DNA of 64,000 nucleotides, from NCBI GenBank assembly GCA_032622095.1, contig CP136067.1, forward strand, positions 78,642,705 through 78,706,704, written 5' to 3'. Each line of letters starts with the position of its first letter. Position 1 is the first letter of the stretch. This stretch comes from Siphonodentalium dalli. Taxonomy: Eukaryota > Mollusca > Scaphopoda > Gadilida > Siphonodentaliidae. Under the pieces are notes generated by a model, which was given only the letters and a program-made list of their open reading frames with translations, ran no database searches and was not told the DNA's origin. The translations under genes and the position numbers were made by a program. Positions 11,653 to 24,296 of this stretch are shown here, in pieces.

Positions 11653-13103
11653 ACAAAATTAAAAGAATATTCATGAGTCACTGCAGAATACAACTGTACT
11701 AGTAGTTGTATGATTTTAATTCCATTTACATATATGGACAGCAGGAAGACCGCCCATTTTGCCATGCCAATCCTATACAATCTATTGATGCTTATTTTTG
11801 AATTTTTTGTTTTGTTGGCATCTGTTATCAATATTGTACAAATAGAAACCACTACTGTACTGAAGATTAATGGGAAAATACCACATGTAGCTTTAATAAT
11901 ATAGCACATGCTATGAGAGTATACTTGTAGATACCGGTATTGTGGTTTGGCTTGATTCAACATCAATTCTTTTTATTCTCCGTGATTCAGTGAAACTGTA
12001 ATGTAATCTGACATGAAACCTCTTCCTTTTTTCCAATATCATGTCTGTGAGAATGAATTTTTTTTGCACTATCTTCCAGAACTGAATACGAATACATTTC
12101 ATTGAATTATTAAGCTTACGTGTAGCACTCATTATGGTTTTACAATGTATTTATATATTCATCAAGGAATGTCAACTTCTGATCGAAATGTTTTACTTCA
12201 TGTATGTTTTATCTTACACCAAATATCAGATAAATACTATCAACTGCTACATGTATTTAGTCAGTTCAGACACTGTTACATTTTAAATTATGATATATCA
12301 TTACTCTCTCAATAAATGGATATGTTATGAATTTGCATATAGCTATCCAGCCTTGTGCTATACATTGTTATTGTTAATTTAACAGCTGATAACCAACATG
12401 TGTTATAATATACTTACTATTCATATATTTGTGAGTTTGAAGAGGAAAAGGTGAAAGTCCCCATTCCAAGAAGAAGATCAGCAAGAAGGCCTGATAACTC
12501 AGATGATAATACATATATAAAGTGTTAACTTTTATTATCAATTTAATACCTCCATATATATGTTTGAATATGACTATTATATATAATGTTGATGACTGAC
12601 ATGTTAGTCCTACTGTTTCTATGATTATAATTAACCATTTTTGTATATGCAGGCGGAGAGATGTTCCTAGCGCAAATGTGAAAAATACCATATATAACTT
12701 TGAGCGAAATCAAGCAAGAAATAGATGTCGTGTAAAATTAAGGATGATATAGAACTAATGCATAAACATATGTATAAATATAACTCTGACCTCATGACAG
12801 TATGCATAATACGCCATGTTTTTCTGGGGGTTTTTTGTGTGTTTTTTGTTTGTTTTTATCGTCTCCAATGAGGTGTGAATAAAACGGTTCCTCAATGCTT
12901 TAGAACGACTTGCACGTGCGCTGAGAACTCCTCTCCCCTCTCTGTTGTGAACTGCGCATGTACCATATATATATACGCCGGCCCGGCCTTCCCGTTGTAA
13001 AGGCTTAATGTATAGTTTAATTGTAATGGATATTGGGGTCGGGCGGGTCGGTGGCTTCATGTATGCTCGAATACCACAGTATAAGTGGTGAAATGGGTTA
13101 ATT
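11653..13103. other. Gene-free stretch
   Basis: Nothing coding is recognised. Sequence is AT-rich. Around 12900-12990 and 13030-13060 the CpG content rises briefly. Open frames on either strand here show no domain. Confidence 0.35.
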
Positions 13104-13412
13104 CAGATGAACCAGATGCATCTCCTGCACCCACTGTCTCCGCTGTGTCATCTATCGGTATATGTTCCAATCAAGCAAGCACTTCATCTGGCAGAACTAG
13201 GATCCAGCACTTTCTCAACCGCAAAATATCACACGAGTGGGTTGATGACATTGACGCGGTATCAGTGCAGAGTGTTGTCGCTAGTGAGTGGTGTGGGTGG
13301 CCGGGAAGGAGCTATATATGAAATCTACTATGATGAGCACGATGATGTGTATGAGGTAGATCATCTTGTGGAAGACTACAGGTCGAACTCTGTCAAATTT
13401 ATTGATCTTTAA
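13104..13412 (+). pseudogene. Broken small ORF with a Tudor-like acidic/aromatic segment
   Basis: Two overlapping + frames together look like one coding exon split by a frameshift near 13255. The first half runs from an AG at 13103 (an acceptor-like context, TTAATTCAG) and encodes a Ser/Thr-rich linker ending RIQHFLNRKISHEWVDD. The second half encodes VLSLVSGVGG, then AIYEIYYDEHDDVYEVDHL, then SVKFIDL and a stop at 13412. The repeated pattern of Tyr, Asp and hydrophobic residues resembles a small beta-barrel (Tudor-like) domain, but I cannot name the family. It lies 1.5 kb downstream of the nuclease ORF on the same strand, so it may be a further cargo exon of the mobile cassette or an unrelated gene relic. 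Confidence 0.35.
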
Positions 13413-14584
13413 AGGTGAGATTGTTTTCTTTATTCTTAGCATCTCAGATTTAACCCTTACGTTCTATTTATGTAACATGAATCCCTGTAGATTCTTCCTT
13501 ACCATCAGATAGATTGTTGTCTTTAATTATCTTGTTTGAACTTGACTTGTCAATTTATGGATAGTATTTGATTTAATTATCCAAAAATAATAATTAATCT
13601 GCACTTCAGCTTTCTGCTATATAGTGATACTGGTAGAATTATTGTTGAGTTATCAGCATGTTCATATCAATTAGAAAAACAATATATCTTTAATAACTTT
13701 TAATCATATATTATATAATAAAAAAATTCATCCGGCTTATATGTAATTATACATTTATCTATCATTCTTATTTTTTAGATCTGCTGCTGATGCTGCATGT
13801 CTATTTATTTAAATTATTTATTTATTTAATGTGGAACACACATCATGGTGTTTTAAATTACTGCCAAAGCTACTGATGTCACATATACCATTAGGTAACT
13901 ATTATTTTCATTTTCAGCCCACTTTGCTTACAAAAAAGTTTGTCAACTGTCAGTTGGCATGTGAATTATTCAGATTTCATCTTAAAGAAGTCACTAGCAT
14001 GCAGTAGCCACTACACCAGTCTAGTCAGATGGTATATTTACCACATACAGTTCATTTGTTCATCATCAGTTCCTTTAATGCCAGAGAGGCGTGCACTCTA
14101 TCATTAAAGTCAGAATTAACAATCAAATGCATACTTTCAGGTAATTCTGACACACTTGCTGCTAATCTAGTGCAAACTGCTTTGAAGAATCATTACTATT
14201 TTGTGCTTCCATACTTTCTACATGCTAATGTAGTTCCAGCAATGTGAATTTTGCTAAAAGTAAACAATGATAAACATCTTCTTTCAACATGTTTCATTAT
14301 ATTTTGTCTGCTGTTATGTAGCGCACGCCCTGGTATAGATTCTGACTTTTATCATAGTACTTTCCTTCTCAAATTTCAGGATTCTACTACTTGAAAATCT
14401 GTCTTGGAATATTTGTCTCATATTTTCGGACACATTCACATCAAAGGTCACCAAAGTGAAAAATAAGGTTAGTTATTTAGTCCTACTATGTCCAATTGTT
14501 GTATACACTTGCTCATGCTGCTGTCAGAAATATGTGCCAAAAATACACCCAGTGGTCCTATATAGCATGTACTCATTTTTTTAA
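13413..14584. other. Gene-free stretch
   Basis: No gene is recognised. AT-rich, with short open frames only. Confidence 0.35.
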
Positions 14585-14615
14585 TGTCACCTATTGTCAC
14601 CACATCCAATAGACC
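14585..14615 (-). repeat. 31-bp segment repeated inverted at 6790-6820
   Basis: The segment reads as the reverse complement of 6790-6820 with one mismatch in 31 (core GGTGACAATAGGTGACA on the minus strand). The two sites bracket the Mutator/YqaJ cassette at a distance of about 7.8 kb. Beyond the core the flanks do not align well, so these are more likely two copies of a small dispersed repeat than the true ends of the cassette. Confidence 0.5.
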
Positions 14616-17600
14616 CTAAAGCATTTGAGATCAACAGCACATATCACGTGACATTTCCCGAGTCATTTTACTTTTGTGCACACATGTTCCCGCATAGCGT
14701 CTGAGCTAATAATAAACGCTCTTTGTTTTGCAAATTTTCAGCTCCGATCGTCCAGCCTTTCGGTCGCCTATAAGCTGACAAACGAACGAAGAAACAACAA
14801 ACAAAAGTTAGTTTCATTAGTATAGCTTAACATATACCATGCATGTCTGACAGCAGGTTTCCGTTGGTTTCTATCGATATCAAATTCTTCATCCAAAACA
14901 TCTAATTTGTGTGAGATTATAATGTTTACGGTGACTTTCCTTCTTGTCGATCGCATGCGGCATTATTTCAGATTGTTTATGTAGTTTGAGAATCATTTCC
15001 GATTTGTATTTTGGAAACTTCAATTGGAGTTTGAAGATTATTTTCAGTTTGTTTGGATTTTGCCCACGTATATACAGTCTCCAGCTTATGTATTCTCTCC
15101 TGAAGACGCGATTCTACACTTAACTGATGAATTTTCATTTCCTCGATGAGAGTTTGTATGACTAGGCAATTTTCATTGTCACGGATGCTGAAGCATCCAT
15201 ATACGATTCTCTTTTCTGCTCTATACGTCATTTTGGAGTATTGACACTGACTCGCAATTTTTGTATATATATAGGAAGTTTATCTTTATGAGATACCGGA
15301 GTTTCCGTCAAGAGAGCAGATGCAGACCCCATCAGCTCATCCCAAGTATACAAACCGTGATGTGCAGATGCACCAAGACCTTGCGTGTTCGGGAATAATT
15401 TTCCTAAATGTTGGCACAATATACGGGAAGCTCAATATAGCCACTGTAATACACACTTAACATCGATCCCTGTATCATAACTCTGTTGTTCGTTTTTCAT
15501 ATGTGTGTATTGTTACTTTCTTGTACTTTACTTTTTGGTTGTATTCTTATATATCATTATCAAGTCTCCAACTGTTGTACCATTTGTATCTGTCACAACC
15601 TTCATGAAAGCACCATTCTTTTCCCTGTTCTTCGTATTATTCCAGAATATGCTGTCCACAATACCATGTATACATATTCTTCGAATCGTACATTGTCCAA
15701 TGCAATTGCATCACACTTTCCGCTATCTTTTTGTTCCGATTCAACTGAATTGTCAGAAAAGTTATTTTTTTCATCAATGTGTCCACATTGCGAGAGTATA
15801 TGTTCAACCCATTGTTAATAAAAAAAAGTTCAATTGAAGCACTGAGTTGTATGGGAAACAGTAGGAGAGCTTATTTGCAGCTTTCTATTTCTCGTGTTAT
15901 TTCAACAAGAGGTAATCGTGGTTAGACTTTCGAAGCAATTGGTTTTATAATTGTATTATCCGTTTAACCCTTGTCATGGATACGTCATGAACACATCAAC
16001 TGATGATCAACGAAAGAGCTCAGTCAAATCTGGGAAACGCATGCCACGTGCCAAAATGAAGTTCCGGTGTATAGCTGCCAGATTGCATCCAGTGCACAGT
16101 TCAGTAGATCGAACGGAGTCCCTTATATCACAACGTTGTTGTCCCACCGCGTCATCAAAGTGAGCGCTGTGCGGGAATCGTGGTGATAGAAATGAATACG
16201 GGACGGGGCACCTTTATACTGCGCAAAAACAAACACTGGTTATCACACATACTAAAAGGCCCCAAATAGAATAAAAACACAATAACAATCAAAATCGTAA
16301 TGAAATTGATTACATTATCAAGATGTCTGGTGTAGTTTTTTCTGCCCCCACTGTTTCTCTATCAGGTCAGGATGTTCTTCCCTCGCCGTCATTTCGACGT
16401 TGTTGATAACGTTGTTGCATCCGCTGTGCTCGGCAATTGAATGAATCGCGGCGGAAATCTCAACACGGTTAGATACATTTCCTGGAATTTGTCAAAACTG
16501 AGTACGGTGAACACAATCATTCTGTCTAATCGGGATGCCCCACAACGAACACGCTGCACGTGAGATGGATTTCCTATCACTAAGAGGATCGCGTTCGGCG
16601 TATATTAAATGCAGTGTGTATTACCACGATACACTGCCACTGTCTATAAGCTGACTCGGAAAGAAGAATTAATGTTAACATAAATATATTTAATAAAAAA
16701 TTAATTCATATATCAATATGATGATAAATAAATAAAAGTTCGCTGACCAAAATGTCCCCCAACGAAGGTTGCAGGTTTGAAGGATGTATGGTGACACTCC
16801 ACAGTTTCGAATGATCAGTAGGGGTAAATTTCTTAGAATAGAGTATCAGTGTGTTCTGACACCATGAGTGTGGCATGTTTATTGAGAGAAGGTTAGTTAT
16901 GAATTTGTGGATTTTTAAAGGATGTCTTTGAGTTTTGAAAAATATTGTTTCAGGTGACCTTGACCCCACCAGTATCATGTAGTAGCGATTTCTGCGAAAC
17001 AGTGGCTCCAGACACCAGCGTGACTTTTTAGCACCTAAAATTTGTCATCTGCATGAAAATATTTTTTTGGAAATCACAGTGGTGAGAAGTTTGAACTTTT
17101 TTAATATTATTGTGAGGAAACAGTGTTCTTCCAGACAACATAGGCGGCTATGCTCCGAAAAATCTTGTTTTTGTGTTCCACGGGCCCGAAAATCGGTTAT
17201 TTTGGCCATTTTTACATCAAAATTTCATTTTTCAGGCACACAATCAATGGGCATAACTCTTGCTACCCCCATTAACATGATAATTCTGTATAAAAATCAT
17301 AAATCCTAGTATGTGCTCAACCCAGTCATATATACATTGTATGTGTGTTGTGGTTTCACATTTCAGTTATTTTTCAATGAATTTATGCCCCCCCCCCCCC
17401 CCCCCCCTTAGTTCTGCACCAATCCCTGTAGAAACTGTGGAGTGACCTTCAAGACCAGCAAATAAATTGGTGGGGATATGGAGTCTTGGAGCGGGGGGGG
17501 GGTGGTGGTTCATGTATGTGGTTATTGGTGATTTTTCAGATGATAGGTACTTCTTCATGACATCATACTCCTTGAATCTTAGCTGAAAAGGCTGACATTA

Positions 17601-19547
17601 ACATTACACAGTCCAATACAAGATTAGATATTCAACATTTCTCATTCACAAGTGTGAAATTTAATCATTCATGCTTCCCTTGTCATATTTCACTTGACAA
17701 CATAGTGTTCATGTGATGTCATAACCTTGTATAGCTTTCCCGTAATGCCAAATATGACTTGGAATTTGTTAACCCATTGTCTTGGGAGAGCATTAAAGTT
17801 AGTAGTTGAATGAAATATTATGTTTTCTTTTTATATCTGAGGAACATATGCATTTCAAAATATATTTTATTTCAACATTATAGAATTTTAGACCTTTTTT
17901 GAGATATGGATGGTGGTCGGATATATCCATGTTGTCGTTACGTCAAGCATAACGTCATTGGGTTCTGAAAGACCCAAAGGGGTAAAATCATGGGGGTGCG
18001 TGTAAAACCACACCCAACCTTGCTGATAAAGCAGAGGATATGAAGTTGTGGTCCATATCAAAGATCTATGAAATTACATTTCCTTTCAGGTTTCAGATCC
18101 CTATACTATAATCTGTAGGAGGAATTGATTATAACAATATGACACAAAGTACATATTCACTAAATATGTTTCGCATCTTCAATGTGGCGAGGAAGGGTCA
18201 ATAGCTCTAAAATAAAAATAAAATAACGCATTTATATGTCGCAAAATGGCAATAACTCCTCCAAAATTAGTCCGACCGAACTCAATATCGCAGATGCGCT
18301 GGTTTCCATGCTTGTTGATAAATGTACCAAGTTTAAAAGAACTTGACCATAAAGTGACAGAATACAGACTCGGACAAAGTTCCAGATGTTCGCACGTACG
18401 CACGATGTCATTGCTATATATAGTCCTCCCATGGAATATCGGGGGACAATAATTAAAGGTTAGTGGTTCGTAGGCTCATTCTATATTCAGTTTCCTGCTA
18501 TCGTATTCCGGGGTGTCGTGGTATGAAAATAGGTCAATACATGGGTGATACTATTCTTACGGAGTACATAATCAACATGATGTTATTCCATGCATGCAGT
18601 CGTAGAATTATCACCTTCTCATTTTCTTGAATAAGAATTAATAAACATGTTGCGCAGCGTTCTCGATATGGTAAACATAAAGAGCGTTTGTCTCAATTCT
18701 GGGCAGAACATTATAACAGAACAGCTTATGATTATATGCATAAGCATGCATGAGTATATATATAAGGTAAGTTTTGTTCTAGAGAATATAAAGGCTCTAT
18801 ATTTGCATTTCCTGTATTGAACGGCCTATATTACCTCTCCTCACATTTTGCGTATACCTATATAATTTGGTAATTAATAAATATAGCGATCCTGACATCA
18901 TGAAAAGATGGAGAATATGCAGATGGCTACATCCATACACTTTGCTTGGTGCGATAAGAAACCCTAATTCAAGAACAGATGAGTGCATATCAATCCTTTC
19001 AATAACAAAACTCAGTTGAACCTTCAAACCATGTTTAAGTAATTTGGAAGGATAATACAATAGGTCGATATATACATGCACGAAATATCGATCTACATGC
19101 TTTGTATATTCTGTGAAACGTCCCACAGCCATATGCATTTTCAAGTTTTCAATTTTTCGAACATAATTAGACAAACGATCTTATTTATATATGTGGTGCA
19201 TCAGATATTGTTTGACAAGTGACGCTCTTTATTATTCCATTTAAATATAAGTCGGAACCCGAACAAGTCTTTCTGTGTTATTTGCTGCAGTTGTTATAAT
19301 ATTTATAATATGGTAACACATAAAGAGCGTCGAATTGATCAATTTCTGCCCCGTTGTGTAATTCGTGCCTCAAGTATTGTCGGAATATTAATTTTTGTTC
19401 TGGAGATTGGTTGTCTGCCCCAAATCATATTATATCAAAATATTCTATCTGAATTTTCTTTAAACATGTTTTATTCGTATATTAAGGATAATACAAAAGG
19501 GATTGCAGGTTTACAGTAATTTTATTCTTCTATACCTTTTTTCATTC
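14616..19547. other. Long stretch without a recognised gene
   Basis: Three consecutive minus-strand frames between 15419 and 14768 look mildly protein-like (one is Glu/Gln-rich, 15231-14977), but no domain, joined splice pattern or homolog could be recognised. A poly-C run of about 21 occurs near 17387-17407. Copies of the TAAAGAGCG motif lie at 18678 (+), 19321 (+) and about 19223-19231 (-). Confidence 0.35.
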
Positions 19548-20840
19548 CAGATCACAGCACGTCTCACCAACTCATCGACATCCATACAATTATATCTCTA
19601 TAAAGAGCTATATACATGCATCGTCTGTTGTCTGTTATATCTCTAAAGCTTTCGATATAATTTGGCTCAGTGGACTGATATATATATATATACTTTCGTA
19701 AACGACAACAGTGGGTTTTAGTATAGATAACGCATTTTATGAGTATGCGACCATCCCAACTGGTGTACCACCGGGTTTGCGTTAGGACCTTTTCTCTTCC
19801 TATATAGTCTATATAAACGACTTACCAGATAATATATACTTTCTTTTATGCATGCCGACGCCACATGTCTTATTATATAAATATTGCACGGCTTGGAGGT
19901 GACTATGCCAAAATAGTGGTCCGAGGGGAGGAATAGTCCCCGAGCCGGAGGCGAGGGGACTATTCCTCCACCGAGGACCACTATTTTGGCATAGTCACCG
20001 ACAAGCCGTGCAATATTTATTATATTTTATCGAACGTTTTTCTTTCTGTCCCAGGACCCATAATGTCAAACAATTCACAATCATCTATATTTCCATGTAT
20101 TTCCTTTTCATTGCAGAACGATTTCAATATTTTCAATGCAAAGTTTTTTTGTTTCTTTTTTTATTTTGCTTGTCAAATTTTCTTCAATAAATTGCCGGGC
20201 TTCTAGTTGGGCAAATCTTAAATTTTCTTCCTCAGGAATTATTGACAATGGAAAGCAGACGTCGTTGTTGTTGGTGTTGTTATTAAACAATGACATCAGT
20301 CCAAACATTTTTTTTTTTACCGAAAACAAACTGAAGATTCGTTCAGAAAATATAGGAAATAGACAAAAATATCAAAGCGATATTGTGATCAGCGGAGAAA
20401 GGAACATGATAAATCGCCACACCAAACATGGATAAAACATCACAAATAACATAAAGAAATTGCTTACGATCATTTATTGTGCTCTAGTTGTCGATTACAA
20501 AGACATTTCGCATAAAAAAGTGTTGAACTTTTGCAGCGAGGTGGAGATGACTTTCAAATTACCTCCCCGGAATAGTGGGCATGCTAAAAATAGATTTCTG
20601 GATTTTCCAAGCGATAGTGGGTGTGCTAAAATTAGGAGGCCCACTATGGCTTCGTGGACAACGCTATCGATAATAGTGAATGTCAATCAACCAATCACAA
20701 GCGTGGATAAGGCTTAGATAGTCACGTGAGATAAAATATATACGAATAGTCACTATGACGTAAACGAATTAGGTCGCGCCATGAACAGTGTGCTCCAAAT
20801 AGCACAGTGGTCCGAACACTATAGCTATAGTAAATTTCAA
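19548..20840 (+). repeat. Left arm of a 4.5-kb inverted repeat (interrupted)
   Basis: From CCAGATCACAGCACG at about 19548 to about 19870, and again from about 20740 to 20840, the sequence is the approximate reverse complement of 23600-23998. Shared landmarks, left arm versus complement of right arm: CACCAACTCATCGAC, TCTGTTGTCTGTTATATC, ACTTTCGTAAACGACA, GCATGCCGACGCCACATGTC and GACGTAAACGAATTAGG. The arm is split by an inserted hairpin element (19871-20738) that the right arm lacks. Confidence 0.75.
19871..20738. mobile_element. Nested hairpin-bearing element inserted in the inverted repeat
   Basis: The uninterrupted counterpart in the right arm shows that about 870 bp is inserted here. The join is compatible with duplication of a TA dinucleotide. 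Its left end is a strong hairpin at about 19871-20025: TATTGCACGGCTTG, then GACTATGCCAAAATAGTGGT, then GGAGGAATAGTCCCC, followed by their complements around a short GC-rich loop. The right end (about 20715-20738, GTCACGTGAGATAAAATATA) is a partial complement of the hairpin's outer edge. A 73-codon minus frame (20329-20108) lies inside but has no recognisable domain. This is a non-autonomous DNA transposon by structure. The superfamily is unknown. Confidence 0.6.
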
Positions 20841-21096
20841 CCCTTCCAAACCAATAGGTATGTCCTATATTTGCACTAACGGGAATTTCTGGTGAGGCCC
20901 CTGACTTAGCCTTCGAACAAATCCACAGCCATGCATTTATGTGTTAAAACTTGGTACATATATATTTAATACCATGTAAACCTGCATACCTGCGATTATG
21001 AGGTCCGTCAGACGTTTTTTTGTGTGGAGTTACCCCCCCCCCCCCTTTCGACTAGGGAAATGTTATACAGGGACAGGCCCATCTCTATAGTTTGAA
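20841..21096. other. Spacer in the inverted repeat
   Basis: No gene. A C run lies near 21031-21045. Confidence 0.35.
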
Positions 21097-21515
21097 TTAC
21101 TTTGATCTACCCGACTTCGAATCGTATCTTATCGCAGTTATAAATCGATGGACTGTCTTGATGAGAATTTTATTTATTCTAATCGAGGTGTCGGGCATTC
21201 TGACAAATAAATCGTTTATATGTGTAATAATCAGTCCTTCTTGATATATAGTTATTGCCACATTTCCATTCTTTCGGTGTGGAATATAGGGGACACGCCC
21301 AGAGGTATGGTGGTAAGTATCTTCGCATGGATTTCCAAAATGGCATCGGAAGTTGTCAGAGATGTAATTTTGAAACATATCAGAACGTATATATACACAC
21401 GAAGATATATGCGAACCGTATAGAATATGGTGGTGGTGTGATTTATATTAGTTCGAGAACAAATTGAAATCTGCGATAGTTTGTGCATCTGTTAGTTCCA
21501 TTGGTATTTCATTTC
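21097..21515 (-). mobile_element. LINE 3' fragment, same family as 2871-3440
   Basis: The minus-strand frame includes NEIPMELTDAQTIADFN, then one in-frame stop, then SDMFQNYISDNFRCHFGNPCEDTYH. The end, VHRFITAIRYDSKSGRSK, is the tail of the RT protein. Aligned with the fragment at 2871-3440 the order of blocks is the same (NxIPxE...DF, then DMxQNYI, then the Cys/His motif). One Cys of the Cys/His motif has been lost and the following CP block is altered, so this copy is more decayed. It is 5'-truncated. Confidence 0.65.
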
Positions 21516-21984
21516 ACGATGTTAAGGTACCGATAACTAGAATGATGTTTTGTGGTTTTCAGTGTTACACATGCAGATATGAATATAATTTGCCAGGTTT
21601 TCTCAAGATGTATCCATGTATTTAATATTTTCTAGGCGTTATATAGAATAATTTGCAGGTATTCAGTTGTATCTTAATTTACTGCTTTGTACATGCTTGC
21701 AATATAGATCTGTGGTCTCTTTCTCAATGTTGGTCAGTTAACTTCTTGTGTATGAGGCTTATATCGGAAACCGATCGCATGATGACACTAACTGTTCGGG
21801 CGGTGTCGCAATGTAATCGGTCGGACTTCTCGGTGAGGTATTTGTAATCACAGATTAAATACATTGCTGTAATAAAATAAGGGTAGATATTAAGTTTTAT
21901 AAATGCTATCAAGCGATCTTCGGTCGAGCTGATACTTAAATATTCGGAGCTGTGTTAAGCGTGAGACCAGGGACGTGGCTAGAG

Positions 21985-22165
21985 GGTCTTCGTTGGGGGG
22001 GGGGGGGGGGGGGGTCCACCAAATGATATATATGGGTGTGTCCTTATTTATAGACTCGAACCGATTGAGCTCAAACTTGCTACCTACGGGAAGTGTCATG
22101 GAAGGGTTAAATTGTGACCCCGACCTGACCTTGACCTTGAAAATTATCAATTCAAGGTCAAATCG
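21985..22165 (+). repeat. Direct repeat unit 1 (GACCTTGACCTTG-type)
   Basis: A block beginning around a poly-G run, then AAATGATATATATG, CGAACCGATTGAGCTCAAAC, and TGACCTTGACCTTGAAAAT. It recurs in direct orientation at 22705-22870 with indels. A weaker relative is at about 22300-22400 (GAATCGAAAACGG... then GATCGAGACGAAAC). No coding function. Confidence 0.7.
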
Positions 22166-22704
22166 GGTAAAATTGAAAAAAAAACAAAAATTAGAAACAT
22201 TAATTAAAAAAAATTATTAAAAAAATAAAAAATTGTCATGTTTCTGACGATTGCCACCAGTGGCGGGCTAACATGCTAGTCTACTATATATTTTGAGACT
22301 TCCGTATATATATATGTGTGTATATACTTTATAGAATCGAAAACGGCTGCACCGATCGAGACGAAACTGCCTATATATCTGAGGGTAAAAATCCACGGGA
22401 ATGGTTGTCGCGGCGTTTTGGAGAAGCTCCCAGCACACATTCTCCACTCTCAGTCACAAAAATTGGCACTGTGGAGTTAATCGTGTTGATAGTTAAAGAG
22501 CGTTCGTATCCGCAGTGTCGTTGATAAAGAGCGTATTTGTGTAGTGTCATTCTTACGTCTGGGTCCGGGCGTGCACATGGGCGTGACTGTATCCAGACAT
22601 GAGCGTGTTGTGTGATTCTTACGTATTTAGGGCTTCCTAGGAACGGGGGAGATGTTCATTGGGTCAGTTTTTCCGCCCGAGGTGATCTTCACTTTGAAAC
22701 GGGT

Positions 22705-22870
22705 ACCCACAAATGATATATATGTGTGTGTCCTTTATAGACTCGAACCGATTGAGCTCAAACTTGCTACATAGGGTTACTTTTGTGCGGGAAGTGTCAT
22801 GGACGGGTTAAATTGTGACCCCCGACCTGACCTTGACCTTGAAAATGATCAATTTAAGGTCAAATATGGT
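22705..22870 (+). repeat. Direct repeat unit 2 (GACCTTGACCTTG-type)
   Basis: Second copy of the block at 21985-22165, about 720 bp downstream. It carries an extra 13-15 bp (around TTACTTTTGTGCG) between the two conserved halves. Confidence 0.7.
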
Positions 22871-23032
22871 AAAACTGGCGGATTTCGACGAAATTTTACA
22901 CATAGGTTCAGCATTCATAAACCATGGTTCTATATTCCCGGTATGACAACATTCAGATATTTTAACCTGAAAAATTGCATAAATCTTAACATCTAGTGGT
23001 CTAACTCCAGACAAATGCATACGGCTACGGAC

Positions 23033-23600
23033 AAGACACCAGGACACACCGGGCTGACCATGGTTCTTCGGCCCGGTGTGAGAAAATTTTGAAAACTATA
23101 CAAGAAAATCGCAAATCCTAGCATCTCGACTGGCCTCAACTGAAGCTTTCCTGGTGTTGGAAATTTCAAACGTTATACCCCTCCTCAGGTTGGTAAATTC
23201 TCCAACTGATAACCATTTCAGTCCACAAGTTTGACCAAATGTAGTAATATATTGTTTTTAAAACTAATTAGCAGTTTTGTATTGGCCACGGGGGAGGGAC
23301 CATGACACACCGGACCTACCATGGTTCGGCCCGGTGTACGAAAATTTTGAAATTTGAACATGAAAACCGCAAAATCCTAGCATCTAGACTAGCCTCAAGC
23401 CTTCCTAGAGGTGGAAATTTCAAACCTGACACCCCCACTTAGGTTGGAAAATTTCCAACTGATGACAATTCCAATGACAATGTTGACCAAATGTATGACA
23501 CTATTGCTTTCTTAAATTAATTAGCAGTGTTTAACTGCCCACGGGGTAGGGACCAGCAGGACACAAGCTTTCCAAGTGTTTGAAATTTCCAACCTATTGA
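23033..23600 (+). repeat. Tandem repeat, about 260-bp period, 2.2 copies
   Basis: Each unit contains GACACACCGG, then CCATGGTTC, CGGCCCGGTGT, GAAAATTTTGAAA, TCCTAGCATCT and TTGACCAAATGTA in that order. A third, partial unit begins near 23552. The GGCCCGGTGT/ACACCGGGC pair gives each unit a short hairpin. Confidence 0.75.
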
Positions 23601-23998
23601 AATTTACAATAGCTATAGTGTTCGGACCACTGTGCTATGTGGGGCTCACTGTTCAGGCGCGACCTAATTCGTTTACGTCATAGAGACTACATGTATTCGT
23701 AAGACATGTGGCGTCGGCATGCATACAAGAAACTATATTATCTTGTAAGTCGTTGATATATAAAACTCTTTGCTGTCGTTTACGAAAGTATAGTCCTCGG
23801 TCCACCTCAAGGTTCTCCCGCGAACGTTCTAGTTTAAAAGCGCATGTATATATCAGTCAACTGAGCCAAAGTCTCTCGAAAGAGATATAACAGACAACAG
23901 ACCGTGCATGTATAAATATCTGTATCGATAGATTGGCACATGTGATCGATTAGAGGTCGATGAGTTGGTGAGTCGTGCTGTGATCTGGTATGAAACCC
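23600..23998 (-). repeat. Right arm of the 4.5-kb inverted repeat
   Basis: Approximate reverse complement of the left arm pieces 19548-19870 and 20740-20840, without the hairpin insertion. The two arms with the intervening 2.8 kb could be a composite element or two head-to-head copies of one dispersed repeat. The outermost few tens of bases (TTTCAT.CCAGATCACAGCACG) still match, so the ends are close to 19540 and 24005. Confidence 0.7.
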
Positions 23999-24296
23999 GA
24001 TCTGTTGGAATAAAGTAGTTTATTTTCGTCAAAGAAAGAACTTATTTGTTTTAGTACAAGTTTTTAGAATATTTTCTCAAGGCACGGAATAAGAAAGATT
24101 GGTCGATAGCATTTTGTATCGACAGGGTAATCCTTTTTTTAACATTGCGTCTATGGGACTATACATCATCCTTTTTTCCAGGTAGTTGGAAATTTTGCAT
24201 TGTTGGGAGAGGGGATTTCTTGAAAATTTATGCTATTGAATATGCGATGGTTCCAGCAGTTGCATTTAACATTTTATTCCGTCGTGACCACAGGCT

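Noticed and set aside
13104-13412. Chromodomain of an LTR-retrotransposon integrase
   Set aside because: The aromatic/acidic pattern is similar in feel, but no integrase or RNase H sequence lies upstream in frame.
14768-15419. Minus-strand gene made of three adjacent frames, one Glu/Gln-rich
   Set aside because: The frames do not join by convincing splice sites and no domain is recognisable. It stays a weak possibility only.
20108-20329. 73-codon minus ORF in the nested hairpin element
   Set aside because: It has a plausible charged composition, but there is no recognisable domain and it is too short for a transposase.
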